Origin: Algoriphagus sp.
GTDB lineage: Bacteria; Bacteroidota; Bacteroidia; Cytophagales; Cyclobacteriaceae
Length of the DNA stretch: 64,000 nucleotides
Direction of reading: 5' to 3'
Assembly: GCF_013373065.1 (NCBI RefSeq)
Contig: NZ_JABXIN010000013.1
Span: 1-64,000 of the forward strand
Every line of letters begins with the position of its first letter. Positions within the stretch are counted from its first letter, which is position 1. The position numbers and the translations under genes were made by a program. Positions 50,317 to 58,553 of this stretch are shown here, one piece after another. The notes under the pieces are model-generated. The model saw only the letters and a program-made list of their open reading frames with translations. It was not told the DNA's origin and did no database searches.

Positions 50317-51603
50317 TTAAGCGAATTTCTCCAAGGATTGTTCCAAAATCTTTGCAAAACGGAACACATCCAAGTAGCTGTTATACAGAGGAGTAGGCGC
50401 TAGGCGAATCACATTGGGGTTGCGCCAATCCCCTACTACTCCATGCTGATACCATTCATCGAATACTGCTTTACCTCCTCGATGAATCAGCAAAGATAAT
50501 TGACATCCCCGTTCAGCCGGGTTTTCGGGAGTAATAATTTCCAAAACCCCTGATTCTCCGCTGATTTGCTGGATAAGGTAAGCCAAATAACCGGTCAGTT
50601 TTTCGCTTTTTTCCCGTAGGTTTTTGATGCCTGCTTCCTGAAAAATATCCAAGGAAGCTTGATGGGCTGCTAAAGCTAAGACGTTGGAATTGGCAAGTTG
50701 CCAACCGTCTGCACCAAACATGGGGATAAAGCCTTTTTCCATCAAGAAGCGTTTTCCCTCATCATACCCCCACCAGCCAGCAAAACGTGGAAGATCAGGT
50801 CGTTCTGCATATTTTTCATGGACAAAAATTCCAGAGACATTCCCGGGACCGGAATTCAGATATTTATACGAACACCAAGTTGCAAAATCTACCTCCCATT
50901 CATGCAAAGCCAAGGGAGCATTCCCTACCGCATGTGCCAAATCAAATCCAGCATAGGCACCTACTGAATGAGCCGCTTCGGTTATGGCTTTCATATCAAA
51001 AATCTGCCCTGTATAATATTGCAGCCCAGCCATATTGACCAAAGCCAATTGATCGCCTTGATTTTTGATTTCTGTAATGATGTCTTCGGTTCGAAGGGTA
51101 TGTTCTCCAGGCCTAGGCTTTAATTCCACAATTGCTTCAGCGGGATCATAGCCATGAAACTTCACCTGACTTTCCAGCATATACTGATCGGAAGGAAAAG
51201 CTCCTGCTTCGATGATAATCTTAAATCGCTCAGAAGTAGGTTGGTAGAATGAAACCATTAGCAAGTGCAAATTCACACTGAGGTTATTCATGGCAACTAC
51301 TTCATGCTCATGTGCTCCTAAAATTTCCGCTAAGGCAGGTTTGGATTTTTTTCGGATATGATACCATGCATCTTCCCCATGAAAATGTCCATCTACTGCT
51401 AATTCAGCCCAATTCGAAAGTTCTCGATCCAAATAATCCCGAACACTTTTGGGTTGAAGTCCGAGAGAATTCCCGCAAAAATATAGGGCCTCTTGACCGT
51501 TTACTTTTGGGAAATGAAAGCGGTTTCGAAAATCCTTCAAAGGATCCTCTGCATCCATTTTTCGGGCAAATGATTCTGAAAATTCGTAGTTCTGATGACT
51601 CAT
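50317..51603 (-). CDS. kynU: Kynureninase
   Basis: PLP-dependent hydrolase cleaving 3-hydroxykynurenine or kynurenine to (3-hydroxy)anthranilate and alanine. LYFCGNSLGLQPKSV, MNNLSVNLHLLMVSFY, DLAHAVGNAPLALHEW, the Schiff-base lysine in ATWCSYKYLNSGPG and GWWGYDEGKRF are all characteristic. The 428-residue length is normal with the start at ATG 51603 (MSHQNYEFSE). It sits between the dioxygenase (26-nt gap) and kmo genes. Confidence 0.95.
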   Translation of the reverse strand: MSHQNYEFSESFARKMDAEDPLKDFRNRFHFPKVNGQEALYFCGNSLGLQPKSVRDYLDRELSNWAELAVDGHFHGEDAWYHIRKKSKPALAEILGAHEHEVVAMNNLSVNLHLLMVSFYQPTSERFKIIIEAGAFPSDQYMLESQVKFHGYDPAEAIVELKPRPGEHTLRTEDIITEIKNQGDQLALVNMAGLQYYTGQIFDMKAITEAAHSVGAYAGFDLAHAVGNAPLALHEWEVDFATWCSYKYLNSGPGNVSGIFVHEKYAERPDLPRFAGWWGYDEGKRFLMEKGFIPMFGADGWQLANSNVLALAAHQASLDIFQEAGIKNLREKSEKLTGYLAYLIQQISGESGVLEIITPENPAERGCQLSLLIHRGGKAVFDEWYQHGVVGDWRNPNVIRLAPTPLYNSYLDVFRFAKILEQSLEKFA

Positions 51604-51629
51604 AGGAAATAGGGTGGTTTGAGATGGGC

Positions 51630-52142
51630 TTATTTTTCCATGACAGTTCCGCAATTCTTACAGGTGCGGAGTTCTAGATTGGACCAGAAGCGTTCCATAA
51701 TAGGAGGCAGCTGGTTGACGATATCGGTCAGTTCCACATATTCTTCATGGAGGAGGTGATTGCAGTTTTCACAATACCACATAAAACCATCCTTTTCTCC
51801 TTCTCGTCGGTAGCGTTCCATGACCAAACCGACCGTATTGGCAGGACGTTGTGGAGAATGTGGAACGCGGGGTGGTAGCAGGAATATTTCCCCTTCCTTG
51901 ATGGGAATATCTTTTGGCACTCCCTCATCAATCACTTTGAGGACAATATCCCCTTCCAATTGATAGAAAAACTCCTCACCTTCCTCATAATGATAATCTT
52001 TCCGCGCATTGGGTCCACCGACTACCATCACGATAAAGTCGTCATTCCCTTTGAATACTTGTTGATTCCCTACAGGGGGTTTCAATAAATGTCGATGTTC
52101 ATCAATCCATTTTTTGAAACTGAAAGGAGGAGTAAGTGCCAT
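51630..52142 (-). CDS. nbaC: 3-hydroxyanthranilate 3,4-dioxygenase
   Basis: Fe(II) cupin dioxygenase opening 3-hydroxyanthranilate to 2-amino-3-carboxymuconate semialdehyde, the quinolinate precursor. The catalytic iron ligands are His51, Glu57 and His95, the same spacing as in the characterised Ralstonia enzyme. A rubredoxin-like second iron site is formed by Cys124/Cys127 and Cys161/Cys164, as in bacterial members. The 170-residue length fits. It is the first gene of the operon, divergent from an M19 dipeptidase gene. Confidence 0.96.
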   Translation of the reverse strand: MALTPPFSFKKWIDEHRHLLKPPVGNQQVFKGNDDFIVMVVGGPNARKDYHYEEGEEFFYQLEGDIVLKVIDEGVPKDIPIKEGEIFLLPPRVPHSPQRPANTVGLVMERYRREGEKDGFMWYCENCNHLLHEEYVELTDIVNQLPPIMERFWSNLELRTCKNCGTVMEK

Positions 52143-52244
52143 GTCGTGATTTTTTTGATGATCTTAAAATCTAACTCGCTGAGGTGCTAAAAGTATTAAA
52201 AAACACGCATTTTTTTGGTTTACTTTGTTTGAAACTACCTGCCA

Positions 52245-53225
52245 ATGAACTTTCCCATTTACGACCTTCATTGCGATATGCTCTCCTATTTGGCGAAAGT
52301 GCCAAATGCGAATCCCTTTTCTTCGGAGGATATTGCCTGTGCTGTTCCCCTACTTCAAAAAGGGAATGTGAAGCTCCAAGTGATGGCGATTTACACGGAT
52401 GTCCGTCCAGGCTCAATGGCGTTGGCCAGAAAACAAGCCGATATTTTTCAGGAGCTTTTGCAAAACCACCCCGAAACCTTTGCCTTTTTTGAGCCGGATA
52501 AGGAAATTAAATCCGACCAAATCGGAATCATGGCATCCATTGAAAATGCTGCTGGCCTGGGTGAGGAGCATGCAAGTTGGAAGGAGATTGAGCAGCAGCT
52601 GGAGGCAATTCTTGAATCCGTTGGCAAATTGGCCTATATCAGCCTGACCCATCATACTGAAAACCGATTTGGAGGAGGAAATTACACAGAAGCAATTGGC
52701 CTGAAAGCAGATGGAAAACGACTGCTAGATTGGATGAGTGGAAAACGCATCCCCATCGACTTATCCCATACCTCGGATTTATTGGCAGCAGGGATTTTGA
52801 ATCACATTGATCAGCAAAACCTAGATATCCCAGTGATTGCCAGCCATTCCAATTACCGGTCAATTTGGGATCACAAGCGAAACTTAACGGATGAATTTGC
52901 CCAAGAGATTATCCGAAGAAAAGGGATTATTGGCGTAAACTTTTTACGGGCTTTTTTGGATAATTCGGTACCTGAGCGTCTATTTGAGCATATTTTACAT
53001 GGATTTGAAATTGGAGGAGATAATGCGCAAAGTTTTGGAGCCGACTTTTTCTATACAGGTGATTTTCCGGATCCAAGTCGATATCCTTTTTACTTTCCTC
53101 TGGCTGAAAATGCATCTAAGTATCCTGAAATACTAGAAACATTGAAGGGATCCTTATCTGCTAGCCAATTGGGAAAATTGGCCTATCAAAACGTTCGAAA
53201 CTTCTATCAAAATCTCTATACCTGA
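52245..53225 (+). CDS. M19 family dipeptidase (membrane dipeptidase-like)
   Basis: The 326-residue zinc amidohydrolase-fold enzyme has the M19 DxHxD motif (YDLHCDML, residues 6-13), the LTHHTENRFGGG segment, PIDLSHTSDL and IASHSNYRSI. It also has the C-terminal GADFFYTGDF region. It should hydrolyse dipeptides, possibly with D-residues, in the cytosol; no signal peptide is present. Its stop overlaps the start of the following gene by 1 nt. Confidence 0.9.
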   Translation: MNFPIYDLHCDMLSYLAKVPNANPFSSEDIACAVPLLQKGNVKLQVMAIYTDVRPGSMALARKQADIFQELLQNHPETFAFFEPDKEIKSDQIGIMASIENAAGLGEEHASWKEIEQQLEAILESVGKLAYISLTHHTENRFGGGNYTEAIGLKADGKRLLDWMSGKRIPIDLSHTSDLLAAGILNHIDQQNLDIPVIASHSNYRSIWDHKRNLTDEFAQEIIRRKGIIGVNFLRAFLDNSVPERLFEHILHGFEIGGDNAQSFGADFFYTGDFPDPSRYPFYFPLAENASKYPEILETLKGSLSASQLGKLAYQNVRNFYQNLYT

Positions 53226-53824
53226 TGTCTTCCCATCATTTTGTCAAAGAGCAGCAGGAGCCAGCAGTAGTAATACTTGATATCGAGGATTTTACTTGGG
53301 ATCAATTATCGGGGCTCTTGGAATGGGTACCAACGGTTTTAGTGGCCGAGCCTGCTGTAGAGCAAGTCCTTTCTTGGGGAATTAAAGTTGATGTGATCTT
53401 GGCATCAGCAGCATTTCAAAAGGAAAACATTCATCTACTAGAAGAGCAATACCCATTACGATTTTATGAAAGTGGAAAAGGGAAATTTATCAATGATGCC
53501 CTACACTATTTGATGGCATCTGATCATCGGGCTGCTCATTTGGTGGGTTTTCCCATCGGTCAATTTGAAGAGTTGCAGCTATTCATGGAAAAAATGGATT
53601 TGTGCATTTTCGATCAAGGCAGAAAGTATTTTCCAGTCAAATCAGGGGAATTAAAAAAGTGGTATCCGAAAGGAGAATTGGAGCTTTTTGGACGAAAAGG
53701 GCAATCTGTTCAAATAGAAAATCAGGAAGAAGTCCTTGACCCTTCAGCTTCTATCTGCATCTCGGAAGGTTTGAATCACTTTTATTCGGAAAAGCTCTTT
53801 TGGATCGGGGAATCCTTAGCTTAA
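53225..53824 (+). CDS. Uncharacterised protein, distantly thiamine-pyrophosphokinase-like
   Basis: A 199-residue soluble protein. The segment VLVAEPAVEQVLSWGIKVDVILAS weakly resembles the nucleotide-binding start of thiamine pyrophosphokinases. However, the family GDxDS motif is missing (ILASAAFQ), so kinase activity is doubtful. Strand-rich C-terminal sequence (GELELFGRKGQSVQI, SICISEGLNHFYSEKLFWIG) would fit the pyrophosphokinase beta-sandwich. It is coupled to the dipeptidase (TGATG overlap) and converges on the fRMsr gene with a 4-nt overlap. Confidence 0.55.
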   Translation: MSSHHFVKEQQEPAVVILDIEDFTWDQLSGLLEWVPTVLVAEPAVEQVLSWGIKVDVILASAAFQKENIHLLEEQYPLRFYESGKGKFINDALHYLMASDHRAAHLVGFPIGQFEELQLFMEKMDLCIFDQGRKYFPVKSGELKKWYPKGELELFGRKGQSVQIENQEEVLDPSASICISEGLNHFYSEKLFWIGESLA

Positions 53825-54303
53825 ATCTGTCGGGCAAGGATTTCCATCAACTGCTCTAAATAGTGCTGATCCTCCTTGTCAAAGTCATTCAATTGATCAC
53901 TGTCCACATCCAAGACCAGTTGGACCTCCCCGTTTTTAATCAATGGAACCACAACTTCGGATCGGCTAGCTGAACTGCAGGCAATATGTCCAGGGAATAA
54001 ATCCACATCGGGAACGAGTTGGGTTTTGGCTTCTTTCCAAGCGGTACCGCAAACTCCCTTTCCAAAATTAATCCTAGTACAGGCGATGGGTCCCTGAAAT
54101 GGTCCCAAAACGAGTTGATCATTTTTTACCAGATAAAAGCCCACCCAAAAAAATCCAAATACCTCCTTAAGCGCGGCGGCGATATTGGACAGATTTGCAT
54201 AGAGGTCTGGTTCTCCATGGATAAGCGCCTCAATTTGTGGGAGCAAATTCTCGTATTTTTCAGCCTTGGTGGCTTTTTCAGGGATATATAAATTTTCAGC
54301 CAT
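53821..54303 (-). CDS. msrC: GAF-domain free methionine-(R)-sulfoxide reductase
   Basis: fRMsr reduces free methionine-R-sulfoxide in the cytosol. The 160-residue single GAF domain has the three catalytic/resolving cysteines Cys75 (IACTRI), Cys85 (GVCGTAW) and Cys109 (HIACSSASRSE). Their spacing of 10 and 24 matches the E. coli enzyme. FFWVGFYLV and VLDVDSDQLNDF are further hallmarks. It overlaps the ribD stop by 8 nt, so it is co-transcribed with it. Confidence 0.94.
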   Translation of the reverse strand: MAENLYIPEKATKAEKYENLLPQIEALIHGEPDLYANLSNIAAALKEVFGFFWVGFYLVKNDQLVLGPFQGPIACTRINFGKGVCGTAWKEAKTQLVPDVDLFPGHIACSSASRSEVVVPLIKNGEVQLVLDVDSDQLNDFDKEDQHYLEQLMEILARQI

Positions 54304-55321
54304 GGATGTAAAAGGAAAGTAAATCGTCTTCTAATTGTATCTGTGAGCTCGGCGGAATAGGCATGACAGGGGCAGCAATTCCCTCACCAAATCGAACTTG
54401 GCTGGTAAACACTCTGGCCTCGTCCCAAAGTTCAGCATTCAGAAATTTTTTCAATATAAAAGCACCGCCTTCTATGAGGACACTTTGAATTTTCCGCTGC
54501 TTAAGGTCAGTCAAAATTTCTGATGGGTGCATTTCGGGCGAGACTTGGACATATGCCAGATTTTCGGATTCCTCGGTTTTTAGGGTATTGTAGCAGATGG
54601 TTGCCTGATTGCGATCAAAAAGCTTAAGCCCGGGATCCAAACTTAATTCGGGATCGAGGACGATGCGTATAGGATCTTTCCCTTCCCAGTCCCGCACATT
54701 CAGGGAGGGATTGTCATAAGCAGCGGTATTTTTTCCAACGAGGATAGCGTCTTCCTCCCCTCGCCAGCGGTGTACGAGTTGACGGCTCAGCGCATTGGAA
54801 ATCCATTTGGAAGAAAAGTCCTTCCTCGCCACAAAGCCATCTGCTGTTTGAGCCCATTTCAGGATTACATAGGGTCTGTTTTGTTCGATTTGTGTAAAAA
54901 AGCGTCGGTTTTGTGTACGTGCTTCCTGTTCCAACAATCCCGTTTCAACCTCGATACCCGCTCGCTTCAAAATTTCAACACCCTTTCCACCTACCAAGGG
55001 ATTGGAGTCCATTGCTGCAATCACCACTTTTTTTACTCCTTTCTGAACCAATAAATTGGCGCAAGGAGGTGTCTTTCCAAAATGAGCGCAGGGCTCTAGG
55101 GTAACATAAACCGTAGCTTTCGAAAAAAGACTCGAGTCTTGAACGGAATTGACTGCATGAACTTCTGCATGCGGACCTCCATACTGTTGATGATAGCCTT
55201 CACCAATGATTTTTCCATCCGCTACAATGACACATCCCACCATTGGATTAGGACTGACACTGCCCTTCCCCAATTCGGCCAGTTCCAAAGCTCTGCGCAT
55301 GTATGCTGCTGGATTTTCCAT
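54296..55321 (-). CDS. ribD: Bifunctional riboflavin deaminase/reductase RibD
   Basis: RibD carries out the second and third steps of riboflavin synthesis: deamination of the pyrimidine intermediate and reduction of its ribosyl group. The N-terminal deaminase has the zinc motifs PHAEVHAV and EPCAHFGKTPPC (about residues 50-90). The reductase domain follows (about 145-340; VILKWAQTADGFVA, RWRGEEDAILVGKNT, VLIEGGAFILKKFL). The 341-residue length is normal. Its start overlaps the DUF4382 stop (TAATG), so these genes form an operon. Confidence 0.95.
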   Translation of the reverse strand: MENPAAYMRRALELAELGKGSVSPNPMVGCVIVADGKIIGEGYHQQYGGPHAEVHAVNSVQDSSLFSKATVYVTLEPCAHFGKTPPCANLLVQKGVKKVVIAAMDSNPLVGGKGVEILKRAGIEVETGLLEQEARTQNRRFFTQIEQNRPYVILKWAQTADGFVARKDFSSKWISNALSRQLVHRWRGEEDAILVGKNTAAYDNPSLNVRDWEGKDPIRIVLDPELSLDPGLKLFDRNQATICYNTLKTEESENLAYVQVSPEMHPSEILTDLKQRKIQSVLIEGGAFILKKFLNAELWDEARVFTSQVRFGEGIAAPVMPIPPSSQIQLEDDLLSFYIHG

Positions 55322-56121
55322 TAGGGTTTGGGTCTAAAGCTGATTCGGTCCAAGGTTATACTCTTACGATTAATAATTTCCACTCCAAAAAGCGTATCGG
55401 CAAGAAAAGCATCATCCTTGGGATCTAAGTAAATATCATAGATTCCTTCAGGAAGTCGAAATAAAAAAGAGCCGGAGGAATTCGTATGGGTGCTGGTACT
55501 GTCTCCATTTCGGATCGCAAAAATGGCAGGCCTTAAGGTGGTTTGGGAGATACTTCCTTTTAGTTCACCAAACTGACCGGGATAGATGGTTTCGATTTTT
55601 GGGTCTAACTCGAAAGAAAAGGGTTCTAGTGAGATAGTTCGAATGGATTTTTCCAAATCAAAATCTAAAATCAAATCATAGGAAAGGCCAGCGTCTAGGC
55701 TCAGTTCTGCATCAATGGGAATAAGCGGATCCAAATCGGATTTTAAGGGAAGGGGATATGATTTTTCATTTTCCCAAAGACTATGGCTACTTCCTAAGCG
55801 CATTTCCATCCCAATAATTTGACCGGGAGGAAGTGTACCTCGACCTAGGAGAAGAACCTCCCCTGCTACTAAATCAGAAATTTTAATCCGTTTATCACCT
55901 AGCTCATACGGAATGAAAAAAGATTGCTGTTCGGTATCCCTGCCTTCTACATTCATCAGGACATCTACTCCGAGGATCTCTACGAAGACAGAATCATAAG
56001 CGGGAGGAGCGTCGACCAGAACCAGATTGAGCAGGGCCTTGGGGCTTTCGTCACCACTGGAGCAGCCGAGAAAGCTCAGGGAAAGGATAGAAAAAATAAA
56101 AAGGGCGTGGATTTTTCTCAC
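55321..56121 (-). CDS. DUF4382 lipoprotein, short paralogue
   Basis: A 266-residue lipoprotein (lipobox LSFLGC). The DUF4382 domain covers about residues 28-165 (LNLVLVDAPPAYDSVFVEILGVDV, LPPGQIIGMEMRLG, YDLILDFDLEKSI). A short carboxypeptidase-regulatory-like segment follows (SGSFLFRLPEGIYDIYLDP). No ATG is available. GTG 56121 gives a normal signal peptide, and TTG 56127 is the alternative. A TAAATTTG box lies immediately upstream, raising the possibility of a leaderless transcript. Function is unknown; it is coupled to ribD. Confidence 0.8.
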   Translation of the reverse strand: MRKIHALFIFSILSLSFLGCSSGDESPKALLNLVLVDAPPAYDSVFVEILGVDVLMNVEGRDTEQQSFFIPYELGDKRIKISDLVAGEVLLLGRGTLPPGQIIGMEMRLGSSHSLWENEKSYPLPLKSDLDPLIPIDAELSLDAGLSYDLILDFDLEKSIRTISLEPFSFELDPKIETIYPGQFGELKGSISQTTLRPAIFAIRNGDSTSTHTNSSGSFLFRLPEGIYDIYLDPKDDAFLADTLFGVEIINRKSITLDRISFRPKP

Positions 56122-56185
56122 GCCCAAATTTAGGTCAAAACTTTGATGGAATCGAGTTCCAATTCCGGAAAATTGAGTTTTTGCT

Positions 56186-56998
56186 TTATTCCACAGGGAC
56201 TAAAACAATAGGGTCGGCTGTTGTGATTTTTCCTTCTTCGACCACTACGTCAATTACTTCCAAAGCTTGGAATGATTCATTGGGTGTGATTTTCAAGGTA
56301 TAGGTTCCGGGTTCCAAGCCTTGAATGACAAAGGCTCCTTCTCCATTGGTAAAGGTGGAGAATGAATTCCCATTTTGGAGGGCTTCAACTAAGACAGGTT
56401 GAGCTTCTGTAGGAAGAACCTGTCCCTGAATACCTGCTGTTTCCTGCAAAAATGCCCGAAGTACTGGCTTTAAGTTGATGTTTCCTGAATTGCCTGCGAC
56501 GATAATGGATTTAGCTACATCAAAATCAATGATAATTCCATAGGCATTTCCTGCTATGATTTCCTGATCCAATTTGATTTTGAGTCCGCTTTGCTGGGCG
56601 GAAGGTGTTTTCAATTCAAATTGCTCCTCCCCTTTGACTACGTAGTTATTTTCTCCAAGAACAAGCCGGATTTGATTGATTCTTCCGGATTCAAACCCTT
56701 CTGTCCCAATCAAGAAAGAATTTTCTCCTGTTAATTCCATCAGGTTAACCAGTTGGCTACCTCCTTGGACGGGGATTTCTTCCCAAGTAGATTCGTCCTC
56801 ATTTTCTGCTTCATTCTCCGAAATATGCTGAACGCGTACTGATAGCACTTCAACCCATACCTCGTCAAAATCACCTGGGGCATCCACTAAAGTAAAGCTG
56901 ACAGAGGCCTTGGGGTCTTCTGGGGAGTCATTGAAATCACAAGAAAAAGAAATGAGAAGAATGGATAGGATTAAGAATTTTTGGATAAGATTTTTCAT
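56186..56998 (-). CDS. DUF4382 lipoprotein, long paralogue
   Basis: A 270-residue lipoprotein (lipobox ending LISFSC). The DUF4382 domain (about residues 31-180; VSFTLVDAPGDFDEVWVEVLSV, RINQIRLVLGENNYVV, YGIIIDFDVAKSI) is followed by a carboxypeptidase-regulatory-like Ig domain (about 190-268; GIQGQVLPTEAQPVLVEAL, EGAFVIQGLEPGTYTLKI). It shares domain order with its downstream neighbour, indicating tandem duplication. Relatives occur on bacterial and archaeal surfaces with unknown role. Confidence 0.82.
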   Translation of the reverse strand: MKNLIQKFLILSILLISFSCDFNDSPEDPKASVSFTLVDAPGDFDEVWVEVLSVRVQHISENEAENEDESTWEEIPVQGGSQLVNLMELTGENSFLIGTEGFESGRINQIRLVLGENNYVVKGEEQFELKTPSAQQSGLKIKLDQEIIAGNAYGIIIDFDVAKSIIVAGNSGNINLKPVLRAFLQETAGIQGQVLPTEAQPVLVEALQNGNSFSTFTNGEGAFVIQGLEPGTYTLKITPNESFQALEVIDVVVEEGKITTADPIVLVPVE

Positions 56999-57104
56999 AG
57001 TATGGTTTAATTTCTGGTTATAACATACAAGGGTGATGCCAAGGAATAACGAATCAAGGAAAGATTTCGCATGAAGATTGAATAAAATTGCGGAATTGGA
57101 GCCC

Positions 57105-57143
57105 GGGATTTTAGTATCAAAGCGAAATCCCTAAAAATCCCGT
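57105..57143. repeat. Imperfect inverted repeat upstream of dgt
   Basis: CGGGATTTTAG pairs with CTAAAAATCCCG (one bulge) across a 16-nt loop. It lies in the 176-nt divergent gap between the DUF4382 gene and dgt. With no T run it is not a terminator; it could be an operator or an mRNA leader structure of dgt. Confidence 0.45.
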
Positions 57144-57174
57144 GAATTCTTTGTGAGCCTTCTTATTTTTGGGC

Positions 57175-58521
57175 ATGATGAAATGGGAACGCCTCCTCAG
57201 CCGAGGAAGATTTGGAGAAAAACCGGGATTTATTCCCACACAAGCAGCACGTAGTGAATTTGAAGTCGACTATGATCGGATCATTTTTTCAGCGCCTTTT
57301 CGAAATCTGCAGGATAAAACGCAGGTTTTCCCCCTGCCCGAACAGGCCTTCGTGCATACGCGGTTGACCCATAGTCTTGAGGTTTCTTCTGTAGGGCGCT
57401 CTTTAGGGAAAGCTGCTGGGGAATACTTACTTGAAAAATATCCCAACCTGAAAAAAACGGAGCTTTCTGCTTCTGAAATTGGGGGGATTGTGGCAGCCGC
57501 TGCCCTAACCCACGATATTGGGAATCCACCTTTTGGTCATGCAGGTGAGGAAGCCATCTCCGATTTCTTCAAATTCCACCCAAAAGGAATGGCCTGGGAA
57601 AAGCACCTTCGTCCAGAGCAATGGGTAGACCTTTGCAATTTTGAAGGAAACGCCCAAGGCTTCCGTATATTGGTTTCCAAGCAAAATGGACTGAAACTTA
57701 CCTATGCGACGCTGGCGGCCTTTACCAAATACCCAAGACCAAGTTTTATTTCCCATCGGGATATTGCCCGCCGAAGTCAGAAGAAGTTTGGCTTTTTTAT
57801 CAATCAGCTTTCGGATTTTGAGCAATTGACCGATTTTCTGGGAATTGAAAAATCCAGTGAGGAATGTTGGTTTCGCCACCCTTTGGCCTTCTTGGTGGAG
57901 GCAGCAGATGATATCTGTTATTCCATTATAGATTTGGAAGATGGTTGTACCATGGGCTTGGTCAGCTTTGAAGAGACCCTCGCTTTACTAAAGCCTATTT
58001 TAGGCGACAAGTTTGATTCCAAAAAACTGCAAAACCGAACTCTTTCGCAAAACTTGGGGGCCTTGCGCGCCTTGACAATCGGGATTTTGATCCAAGAGAC
58101 GGTGGAGGCTTTTGCTCAATATGAAGAAAGTATGTGCAAAGGCCATTTCGACAAAGCTCTGACGGATGTGATCCCTTCCGCAAAAGCTTTACAGGCCATC
58201 TCAGAACTCTCCATTCAAAATATTTATCGTTCCAAGGTGGTGTTGGAAAAAGAAGCCGCGGGATTCCAGGTTTTGGAAGGACTGCTGGATGTATTTGGGC
58301 AAGCCTTGTATCATAAATTCTATGCCCCAGAATTATTCTCCGGTCAGGACAAAAGCATTTTACGTTTGCTTCCTGAAGATTTCCCGCTGAAGGGCTGGGG
58401 AGCAGAAGTAAACCCCTATCCTTTATTGAGGCAATTGATTGATTTTATTGCTGGGATGACTGATAAATATGCACTTAATCTCTATCGTCGCGTAAAAGGC
58501 ATCTCCTTCCCGGGAGTTTGA
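57175..58521 (+). CDS. dgt: Deoxyguanosinetriphosphate triphosphohydrolase (dGTPase)
   Basis: HD-domain enzyme hydrolysing dGTP (or dNTPs) to deoxynucleoside and triphosphate. The N-terminal FEVDYDRIIFSAPFRNLQDKTQVF-type segment (here from residue 25), HTRLTHSLEVSSVGR and the HD pair in ALTHDIGNPPFGHAGEEAI are complete, as is EAADDICYSIIDLEDG. The 448-residue length fits. The start is ATG 57175 or 57178; a TTG just upstream is not needed. ccmB follows after 32 nt. Confidence 0.94.
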   Translation: MMKWERLLSRGRFGEKPGFIPTQAARSEFEVDYDRIIFSAPFRNLQDKTQVFPLPEQAFVHTRLTHSLEVSSVGRSLGKAAGEYLLEKYPNLKKTELSASEIGGIVAAAALTHDIGNPPFGHAGEEAISDFFKFHPKGMAWEKHLRPEQWVDLCNFEGNAQGFRILVSKQNGLKLTYATLAAFTKYPRPSFISHRDIARRSQKKFGFFINQLSDFEQLTDFLGIEKSSEECWFRHPLAFLVEAADDICYSIIDLEDGCTMGLVSFEETLALLKPILGDKFDSKKLQNRTLSQNLGALRALTIGILIQETVEAFAQYEESMCKGHFDKALTDVIPSAKALQAISELSIQNIYRSKVVLEKEAAGFQVLEGLLDVFGQALYHKFYAPELFSGQDKSILRLLPEDFPLKGWGAEVNPYPLLRQLIDFIAGMTDKYALNLYRRVKGISFPGV

Positions 58522-58553
58522 TAAGTTTGCCTTCTTCCTCCTATCTTTGGCCT

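Noticed and set aside
50292-50369. Longer start for kynurenine monooxygenase
   Set aside because: It would overlap the kynU coding end and add residues before the conserved FAD-binding N-terminus.
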